Source: a virus. From it: a DNA stretch of 64,000 nucleotides. The number at the start of each line of letters is the position of its first letter. Positions within the stretch are counted from its first letter, which is position 1. The stretch is taken from positions 1 to 64,000 of the IMG/VR virus record IMGVR_UViG_3300035670_000008. One strand, given 5' to 3'. The position numbers and the translations under genes were made by a program. The notes beneath the pieces were generated by a model, which did no database searches, was not told the DNA's origin, and saw nothing but the letters and a program-made list of their open reading frames with translations. Below, in pieces: positions 58,666 through 64,000 of this stretch.

Positions 58666-58868
58666 GGTTGAGGGCCTTTAGTAGGAGGTTTACGTTGAGT
58701 TCTGTTAACAGCTCTTAAGTCAGGGCTTAAGACGGCTAAGCCTGAAGACATAAAGGTATAGAAGGCGTTGTTCCACACATCCTTTACTCGGTCGGGCACG
58801 TAGATTGAGGATACTAACAATGCTATAGATACTCCTAGCAGGCTAGCCCCCAGGGCAGTTTGGTTCAA
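58662..58868 (-). CDS. Single-pass membrane protein, holin candidate, 68 aa
   Basis: TTG start at 58868. One hydrophobic segment (LGASLLGVSIALLVSSIYV, residues about 6-24) is followed by a polar, basic tail (RAVNRTQRKPPTKG). It overlaps the endolysin gene by 4 nt, and this gene order is typical of lysis cassettes. A hairpin abuts its start codon. Holin is inferred from size and position. Confidence 0.6.
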   Translation of the reverse strand: MNQTALGASLLGVSIALLVSSIYVPDRVKDVWNNAFYTFMSSGLAVLSPDLRAVNRTQRKPPTKGPQP

Positions 58869-58895
58869 TGGTGTAGCTCCGAAGCTCTACACCAT
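58868..58895 (-). other. Hairpin abutting holin-candidate start
   Basis: Arms ATGGTGTAG and CTACACCAT are 9 bp and enclose 10 nt that include a CTTCGG loop on the minus strand. The TTG start codon of the membrane gene sits at the 3' foot. It may control its translation, since lysis timing is often regulated this way. No T-run follows. Confidence 0.5.
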
Positions 58896-58903
58896 CAACC
58901 TAG

Positions 58904-59122
58904 TTAATACTGGGCGATTTCTAGTAGGTGCTTGGCTTCCTCTACGGATCGGTACATCATATCGTAGACGTTCTCACAAGGCGTGCCTGCTTGGATGTGG
59001 GCGCAGTAAATCCTTAGGGAAGCGTCCTCTAATTTATTCAGCGGGGCATCGGGGTCTAGTGAATACCCGTAAACTCTAGCCCCACTGCGTTGGGCGAATA
59101 GGTCTCTCGTCAAAGCATCCAT
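58904..59122 (-). CDS. Hypothetical protein, 72 aa
   Basis: Helical protein (LEDASLRIYCAHIQAGTP; SVEEAKHLLEIAQ). Located upstream of the lysis cassette, 2 nt after the gene at 59125. Function unknown. Confidence 0.6.
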   Translation of the reverse strand: MDALTRDLFAQRSGARVYGYSLDPDAPLNKLEDASLRIYCAHIQAGTPCENVYDMMYRSVEEAKHLLEIAQY

Positions 59123-59124
59123 AT

Positions 59125-59307
59125 TTAGTCATTGTGATAAGGGATAGCCCCGATATCTACTTCGTGGGTGTCTAAGAGCTCTACAGGCTCTTCAGGCAAC
59201 AACTTTTCCTGAGCTACTATGTCGATAGCTTCCTGGAGGTTGCTCGCCTTGATTTTAACGATACCGGCGCATTCGTAGATAACGGGGATTTTGAAGACTC
59301 GCTTCAT
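59125..59307 (-). CDS. Hypothetical protein, 60 aa
   Basis: The pattern KRVFKIPVIYECAGIVKIKASNLQEAIDIV is a beta-alpha sequence typical of small phage proteins, ending with an acidic tail. Follows the polymerase gene by about 33 nt. Function unknown. Confidence 0.6.
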   Translation of the reverse strand: MKRVFKIPVIYECAGIVKIKASNLQEAIDIVAQEKLLPEEPVELLDTHEVDIGAIPYHND

Positions 59308-59340
59308 AGGTGAAATGGCTACACTATACTATTCTTTAGC

Positions 59341-60348
59341 TTAGTGTGCCCAGACAGGGGCGATAGCGAACTCGGCTTTGCCTTTAATCTCAGAGCCCAT
59401 TCGTTGGAACATCTTCGTCTGAGTATCTTCCATGACTTGTTTGCACAGCTTCGCCCAATGTAAAGCCTCTTCGTCGTAGCCAAACTTAATCTTGGTGACG
59501 ACGCCGTCCTCGATTTTGCATCCATCCCAATCAACCCAGACTTTGCCGGGGGCTTGAATGAGTACTTCATCGTGACATTGACCTATTAGGGCAGGCGGGG
59601 TTTCTAGGTGGGCGTATGGCTCGAAAGTTTCATCCAACGTAATCATTGATTCTTTTGTTTGTATGCTTGAGAGTCCCTGCACTTGGAAATTAACGGCAGC
59701 TCGTTCTGCGGATTCACCCTCTTTTCCGCCTGCTCTTTCTTCTGCTACCCAGCGATTTACGTTATAACCATAAGGTAGAACGGCGTAGCCGCGGGCTGCT
59801 GCAATCCGACCTACCTCCTCCGCCCACTCATAGTAGCCAGTGTAGGTATTACGGTGGTTCTTAACCCATCCTTCCGCAATCTCTAACTTAACATGGTTTC
59901 GTTCGCTAATAGATTGAACGGTTGATAGGTATAGCATCGCAAAATTCAAAGTTTTTGCTGTGTCTCTGGGGCATCTCTTATCTCCAAAGAGAAAAGCGCG
60001 GGCGATGGCTTCCCACTCGTCTTCAGTTTTACCTACGAATCTTTCAGGAGCTATACAGTTAACGGCTGTTAACGTGTGGTAGTCAGAACGAGGGTTGTTA
60101 TATACTTTCCCTTCAGGAGTAGTTAGTTTTTCTGGAACTAGGAAAGACTCACACATAATTGGGTCTTTCGAGACGACCGCAGCCACACGGATTTCCTGGC
60201 TAGCAAAATCACAGCTAATGATGACCCCACGTTGTGTGCAGAAGCCGTTGCGGGGGTTACTGACAAACTCTAGCTGCTCTACAGTAGGTGCCTGGGCTAC
60301 GCCGGCTGTGGTGCCATTAGATTTAGGTCTGGTTAGTAGTTTACGCAT
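59341..60348 (-). CDS. DNA polymerase family A, C-terminal (fingers/palm) half
   Basis: ATG at 60348 overlaps the stop of the gene at 60348-60548 as TAATG, favouring it over 60399. The 335-aa product has motif A CDFASQEIRV (D47), motif B RDTAKTLNFAMLY (R128, K132, F136, Y140), the QGL/NF segment and motif C QCHDEV (H259, D260, E261). These match Pol I palm and fingers in full. The exonuclease and thumb are in a separate gene at 62148. It must associate with that half to act as a complete polymerase. Confidence 0.92.
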   Translation of the reverse strand: MRKLLTRPKSNGTTAGVAQAPTVEQLEFVSNPRNGFCTQRGVIISCDFASQEIRVAAVVSKDPIMCESFLVPEKLTTPEGKVYNNPRSDYHTLTAVNCIAPERFVGKTEDEWEAIARAFLFGDKRCPRDTAKTLNFAMLYLSTVQSISERNHVKLEIAEGWVKNHRNTYTGYYEWAEEVGRIAAARGYAVLPYGYNVNRWVAEERAGGKEGESAERAAVNFQVQGLSSIQTKESMITLDETFEPYAHLETPPALIGQCHDEVLIQAPGKVWVDWDGCKIEDGVVTKIKFGYDEEALHWAKLCKQVMEDTQTKMFQRMGSEIKGKAEFAIAPVWAH

Positions 60349-60548
60349 TAAACAAAGATATATCGGTGGTCTGGGATTTGACGGATGAGCTCCACGCATT
60401 CGTGGGCAGCTTCCTCGTCTACAAAGATTTTAGCCTTTGAGCGGTCGAATGTTAGCACTGGGCTGATGAACCCACGATTCTTCACAGCACCAATGATAAA
60501 CGCGGCGGCTCCCTGATAAAAAAACGATGGACGAAAATATTTGAACAT
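60348..60548 (-). CDS. Hypothetical small protein upstream of polymerase half, 66 aa
   Basis: TAATG coupled to the polymerase C-half. Sequence MFKYFRPSFFYQGAAAFIIGAVKNRG then a helical end (AAHECVELIRQIPDH). No intein, endonuclease or known accessory motif. It could help bring the polymerase halves together, which is only a suggestion. Confidence 0.55.
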   Translation of the reverse strand: MFKYFRPSFFYQGAAAFIIGAVKNRGFISPVLTFDRSKAKIFVDEEAAHECVELIRQIPDHRYIFV

Positions 60549-60587
60549 AGGCTAGCTTGGGTAATAGAACAGTTTTCTAAGTTTGCT

Positions 60588-60920
60588 ATGGTTTCTTTTT
60601 TCTCTTTTCTTTTAGGTATAGGGGTTTCACTTTTAGTACTAGGTCTTACTGAAGCAGTTATTAAACCACTTGCGACAAAGACGACTAAATACTATATCAA
60701 GGCTTATGTGCCTAAATTATTAGACTATTTAGATGAGTTCTTGCCGGTATGGTTTGGTAACCTGTCGGAGGAAGAAATTAGACAAGAACTTATCCGATTC
60801 CTTTGGACAGAGGCTACAGAACAAGGCGAGCGTATTGAAGAAACTCAAGTAGAGGAGATAATCAACACTGCAGAATCAACTTACTCTTTCTTTAAGAACG
60901 CGTCTAAACTATTAAGCTAA
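60588..60920 (+). CDS. Membrane-anchored protein, possible holin, 110 aa
   Basis: N-terminal hydrophobic helix (VSFFSFLLGIGVSLLVLGL, residues 2-20) is followed by a helical and then acidic C-terminal half (SEEEIRQELIRFL). This resembles LLH-type holins or membrane adaptors. It overlaps the phosphoesterase by one nt on the plus strand, opposite to the polymerase genes. Confidence 0.6.
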   Translation: MVSFFSFLLGIGVSLLVLGLTEAVIKPLATKTTKYYIKAYVPKLLDYLDEFLPVWFGNLSEEEIRQELIRFLWTEATEQGERIEETQVEEIINTAESTYSFFKNASKLLS

Positions 60921-61984
60921 TGTACGAACAACTATCTTTATCTTTGGAAGAAGTCGACCTCGATATTATATTAGACGATGCCGCCCTCCAGAAGGAAAAA
61001 GAAAAGTATAACTTACTCCAACGTAAATATAAGACTGCTTTACGGGAGTTAAGCGATACAAAGCAGAGTCTAGAGATTGCTTTAAGCCTTAAAGCCCAAA
61101 GAGAAAAACTGTCGGTGTGCGCCATTCAAACTAGCGCCTCCGAGACCGAATTACCAGAAGCTATTCCCATCATTATGTGGAGCGACTGGCACGTCGGTGA
61201 GCGGGTAGCCCCCGAGACCGTCGAGCACGTTAACTACTATAGTCCAGAGGTGTGTAGCCGTCGAGCAGACATCCTTTTTGAGAACACCGTCAATACGTTG
61301 CTGATGCTTAAGCATAGCTATACCATCCGTAACGTTATCATCTGGCTTGGCGGGGACTTTATCTCGGGGCATATCCACGAAGAGCTAATGGAGTCTAATT
61401 ATCTATCTCCTCCACAGGAGATACTCTACGTAGCTAACATCCTCAAGCGGGGTATTAACAAGGTCTGTGAGCAAGCTGGAATAGAGGTGGTTCACATCCC
61501 TTGTAACTTTGGTAATCACGGGCGGTTGACCCATAAGACGAGAGCTAGCACAGGGCATATTAACAACCTTGAGTGGATGATGTACTCTTTTCTAGCTCAA
61601 GATTTTGAGGATAACCCAAAGGTCACGTTTATGATTGCTGATGGGCCGATGATTCACTATGAAGTGTTTGACAAGCGCCTACGGTTTACCCATGGAGATG
61701 CAGTTAGCTACAGCGGTAGTGGGATGGGCGGGCCTTCTAATTCCATTCTCCGCTGGATCAACAAGCAGGACGCTAGTTCAATCGACTTTAAAGCCGACAT
61801 GACCTTTCTAGGGCATTTTCATACGACTATATTCGACCGCCGCTTTACTGTAAATAACTGTTTAATTGGAGCTACGCCGTACTCTATCCGGTGCGGCTTC
61901 CCGATTGAGCCAGCAGACCAGGCATTGGTACTTCTAGAGAAAGCTAAGGGGTTTACTTTACGTTATACTGTTGCTGCGGAGTGA
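60920..61984 (+). CDS. Calcineurin-like phosphoesterase with N-terminal coiled coil, 354 aa
   Basis: Motifs: IMWSDWHVGE (D, H), WLGGDFISG, NFGNHGR, FTHGD and LGHFHTT, the metal-binding core of calcineurin-like phosphoesterases seen in many tailed phages. The first 70 residues are a charged coiled coil. In phages these enzymes are often Mre11/SbcD-like or of unknown substrate. No SbcC partner is seen. It sits with a membrane gene between the two halves of DNA polymerase. Confidence 0.88.
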   Translation: MYEQLSLSLEEVDLDIILDDAALQKEKEKYNLLQRKYKTALRELSDTKQSLEIALSLKAQREKLSVCAIQTSASETELPEAIPIIMWSDWHVGERVAPETVEHVNYYSPEVCSRRADILFENTVNTLLMLKHSYTIRNVIIWLGGDFISGHIHEELMESNYLSPPQEILYVANILKRGINKVCEQAGIEVVHIPCNFGNHGRLTHKTRASTGHINNLEWMMYSFLAQDFEDNPKVTFMIADGPMIHYEVFDKRLRFTHGDAVSYSGSGMGGPSNSILRWINKQDASSIDFKADMTFLGHFHTTIFDRRFTVNNCLIGATPYSIRCGFPIEPADQALVLLEKAKGFTLRYTVAAE

Positions 61985-62185
61985 GTTCAAAGCCTGTCTC
62001 CCTTTTTTGGTTAGTTTATACGGGGCCTTACCGAAAATAAGGCCCTTGTTTTTTAGGGTTATAAGGGCCTGAGCGATGTCCGAGCTATCCGTTAGGCAAT
62101 CGACTGGATAGGCAATGCTATCATTTACGCCGAAAGCCAAGAGGACTTCAGTCTCCGCCGGGTTGAGTTGGTTGAATGACTTCAC
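61958..62185 (-). CDS. Winged-helix protein, 75 aa
   Basis: NPAETEVLLAFG, SSDIAQALITLKNKGLIFGKAPYKLTKKGR is the pattern of a winged-helix DNA-binding domain. It overlaps the polymerase N-half by 38 nt and the convergent phosphoesterase by 27 nt. A plus-strand terminator lies within its coding region. A local regulator is likely. Confidence 0.65.
   Translation of the reverse strand: MKSFNQLNPAETEVLLAFGVNDSIAYPVDCLTDSSDIAQALITLKNKGLIFGKAPYKLTKKGRQALNSLRSNSIT
62023..62055 (+). terminator. Rho-independent terminator for the plus-strand pair
   Basis: Arms GGGCCTTA (62023-62030) and TAAGGCCC (62038-62045) with a 7-nt loop are followed by TTGTTTTTT. It ends the transcript of 60588-61984. It lies in the coding region of the opposite-strand winged-helix gene. 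A rival hairpin is formed by 62040-62047 and 62063-62070. Confidence 0.85.
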
Positions 62186-63530
62186 TAGGGAAAAACTCTT
62201 CTTTAGGCATGGTTATCTTACAAGTAGTTCTGCCAGATTGTTGCTGCATGTTGGGAGTTGCGGCCGACATCCGTGACGTAGCGGCGCCCAGCTGGTCATA
62301 AGAGCAATGGATTCGCCCCGTTGCTACGTTGATATACTTCCGTAAGTCCATACCATCCTGTTTAGTGAGCTTTTTGAACTTTAAGATGGCTTTTACTACC
62401 GGGGTTAGTTGTAGCAAGGCGGATTCTTCCAACTCCAGGAACTCGCTGTAGAGTTCAGCCTCTTCTACGTCGACGAATACCTCCTGAGCCGTCTGCTGTC
62501 GGTTCTCGGAGGCGGCGAAGATATCTAAGAGTTCGCAGGCTCGGCGTAGACCCTCTGCCTGGGTGGAGTCAAACTTTTCAAGTTTCAACCCAACGTTAAT
62601 GAGTTTTAGCAGCTCGGTGCTAGACCGAAGGGTGCTAAGCGCTCGACGTGTGGGTTGTTCTTTACCGTTACCTAAATCAATCGGCTGGTCGAGGTTGAAC
62701 TCGTAGCTAAGATAGACTGCGACTTCCTCCATCTCTTGTCTAATTCCTTCCTGGAAGTAACCCATCATCTTCCGGTCGGCTGGCATACCAATGTATTCCA
62801 TTTTGGCGATGACGGAGACTAGGCGCATCTCTCTATCTAAGGACTCCTGCATCCCTAGACCCCAATCGTCGCTGTGGTTACCAGTTTGATTCAGGTCGGT
62901 ATGCGGCATGGGAGTAACTAACGTCTTAGTTTGTATCTCCCGGATGGGAAACAAATACTGTACGTCGTTAGCCGCGTAGGTTAACTTACCCAACCAGTAT
63001 TCGTTCTCCAGGTTTCTACCGCTTAAGTCTAGCGCCCAGCTACTGACTCGCTCTTCTTTCTTCCCGGTGATACGGACGTTGAGTAGCTCTCGACAGATGT
63101 CAGCGTAGCCGTGACCTAACTGTCTAGCGACTTTAGAACCAGTAGCATTACCGATAAGCTTACTAGCCACAACAACATCAAAGACATTCTTGAACCATAC
63201 TCCAAACTCGTTATATAAGAACTTGAGGTCGAATCTCAGGTTTGCTCCCAGGATTCGGTCGGTCTTTAGTAGTAAATCTCGTAGCGGGGCTCTATCGTAA
63301 TCTAGAGCCCGTAGCCACGCTAAGTCAAAAATAAGGGGCTGCCCTTCCGCCCGCTTGAGGATTAGAAGGCTAATCTCAGCTGTATGGGCGTCTAAAGCAG
63401 ACCCTACGGTTTTATACGTCCCGCGAACGGAAGTCTCTACGTCGAGGGCCAGTGCCGCTGTGGAGCTGCTGAGCATTTCAACAGCGGCTTGGTAGTCCTC
63501 TAGGGTGGTGATGTATTTAAAGGAACTCAT
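62148..63530 (-). CDS. DNA polymerase family A, N-terminal (exonuclease/thumb) half
   Basis: The 460-aa product has the 3'-5' proofreading domain ALDVET (D30, E32), NLRFD (D101), and YAANDV (Y185, D189), the DEDDy set. It then continues as the thumb to GRIHCSYDQLGAATSRM and TPNMQQ (405-430), the family A motif just before motif A. It stops there, with a non-matching 30-residue tail. The remaining catalytic part is the gene at 59341-60348. No 5'-3' exonuclease domain is present. Confidence 0.9.
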   Translation of the reverse strand: MSSFKYITTLEDYQAAVEMLSSSTAALALDVETSVRGTYKTVGSALDAHTAEISLLILKRAEGQPLIFDLAWLRALDYDRAPLRDLLLKTDRILGANLRFDLKFLYNEFGVWFKNVFDVVVASKLIGNATGSKVARQLGHGYADICRELLNVRITGKKEERVSSWALDLSGRNLENEYWLGKLTYAANDVQYLFPIREIQTKTLVTPMPHTDLNQTGNHSDDWGLGMQESLDREMRLVSVIAKMEYIGMPADRKMMGYFQEGIRQEMEEVAVYLSYEFNLDQPIDLGNGKEQPTRRALSTLRSSTELLKLINVGLKLEKFDSTQAEGLRRACELLDIFAASENRQQTAQEVFVDVEEAELYSEFLELEESALLQLTPVVKAILKFKKLTKQDGMDLRKYINVATGRIHCSYDQLGAATSRMSAATPNMQQQSGRTTCKITMPKEEFFPSEVIQPTQPGGD

Positions 63531-64000
63531 CGAGCTCAGGGATAGGGTACAGTTGGGAAGAAGCCCGCCCGAGGGTTTTGTAGGGTTTCTTCTTCAGGAA
63601 TTTGTCGAGAGCCCACATAGACCGTAGATACAAATCTTGGCTGGTGGCGAACTCACGGTGATGGCGGCGGTTAAGAATATGCCCACGGAGCAGGATAGCA
63701 ACGGACTCTTCGTCTCCCGAGTATAACCCAGTATCAACGACTTCCATGAAGCGAGCTAGGACAGCTTTATCCTCTCCTAATACTAGAGCCCGAACGATAA
63801 TCGAACGGTAGGGGGCATAGGAGATATTAGACGTCCCGAAGCGCTGTGCTGCAAAAGCAATCTCTTCGCTGTATTTCTCGTAGGTCTCGATGATTTTAAC
63901 CCGGCTGACCTTCTTCATATCCCGGATGTTACTGCCGTAGGTGAAGTACAGGTACTTAGCAATGGACAGCTGGTGTTTATTGGTCTCCACCCCGATAATC
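63517..64000 (-). CDS. Partial hypothetical protein, N-terminus beyond the edge
   Basis: The frame is open to the right edge, so the start may lie beyond it, although GTG 63990 is possible. Helical, basic sequence (KYLYFTYGSNIRDMKKVSRVKIIETYEKY) ending KKKPYKTLGRASSQLYPIPELDEFL. It overlaps the polymerase N-half start by 14 nt and is probably co-transcribed with it. Not recognised. Confidence 0.6.
   Translation of the reverse strand, partial: IIGVETNKHQLSIAKYLYFTYGSNIRDMKKVSRVKIIETYEKYSEEIAFAAQRFGTSNISYAPYRSIIVRALVLGEDKAVLARFMEVVDTGLYSGDEESVAILLRGHILNRRHHREFATSQDLYLRSMWALDKFLKKKPYKTLGRASSQLYPIPELDEFL

Noticed and set aside
59341-63530. Split intein joining the two DNA polymerase halves
   Set aside because: The N-half ends in a short tail without intein blocks, and the C-half begins with no block F/G ending in His-Asn before Cys or Ser.
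1-64000. CRISPR arrays, tRNA or rRNA genes
   Set aside because: No regularly spaced direct repeats with unique spacers and no cloverleaf with a CCA-type end were seen, although small tRNAs cannot be fully excluded by eye.
1-64000. Integrase, excisionase or other lysogeny genes
   Set aside because: No tyrosine or serine recombinase motif was found. BRO-N proteins alone do not show a temperate lifestyle.

Overview
The window is part of a tailed double-stranded DNA phage genome, with no bacterial housekeeping genes. It encodes a DNA replication and repair set, a class I ribonucleotide reductase, lysis proteins, a long run of tail-fibre genes and many very small packed genes. The host is probably a cyanobacterium. 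This is inference, resting on the 245-aa DNA-binding protein at 14459-15196, the C-terminal domain of the two BRO-like proteins, and a cyanophage-like M15 peptidase. No photosynthesis gene, capsid gene, terminase, integrase or tRNA was seen.

Layout. (1) 1-19.5 kb is an accessory block of about 50 mostly leftward small genes with overlapping ends. Recognisable members are a DUF3102-like protein, two BRO-N proteins, a BRO-N/PD-(D/E)XK fusion, an HNH endonuclease in a short rightward island, a calcineurin-like phosphoesterase, a DUF433 protein, a secreted RlpA-like protein and a MazG-like pyrophosphohydrolase. (2) 19.5-34.9 kb, leftward, is nucleotide and DNA metabolism: NrdA carrying a 349-aa intein, NrdB, a helix-turn-helix protein, a coiled-coil protein, an HU-like protein, a RecB/Cas4-type nuclease, a RuvC-type resolvase, primase, an SF2 helicase, a possible ssDNA-binding protein and a DnaX-like clamp loader. 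(3) 34.96-51.97 kb, rightward, is adsorption: modular fibres with a glycine-rich tip, discoidin, LamG and beta-helix domains, ending in four tandem paralogues of about 305 aa. (4) 51.97-64 kb is mostly leftward: Dps, winged-helix and Snf2 proteins, an Fe-S uracil-DNA glycosylase, a possible sliding clamp, an M15 endolysin with a holin candidate, and a family A DNA polymerase split into two genes. The two halves are separated by a 1.6-kb insert holding a membrane protein and a phosphoesterase on the opposite strand.

How it fits together. RNR and MazG shape the dNTP pool. Primase, helicases, clamp loader, possible clamp and the two-gene polymerase form a replisome. RuvC, the RecB-like nuclease and UDG process or repair DNA. 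Fibre genes set host range, and the endolysin with its membrane partners ends infection.

The most interesting non-coding signal is a 29-nt motif, GAA-N6-GAAAAAAGC-N5-GAAAGC. It occurs six times, always on the minus strand and 20-76 nt before a leftward start codon. It lies in intergenic DNA or in coding DNA in more than one reading frame, and is probably a phage-specific promoter or RNA element. Several intrinsic-terminator-like hairpins also end within about 10 nt of a start codon.
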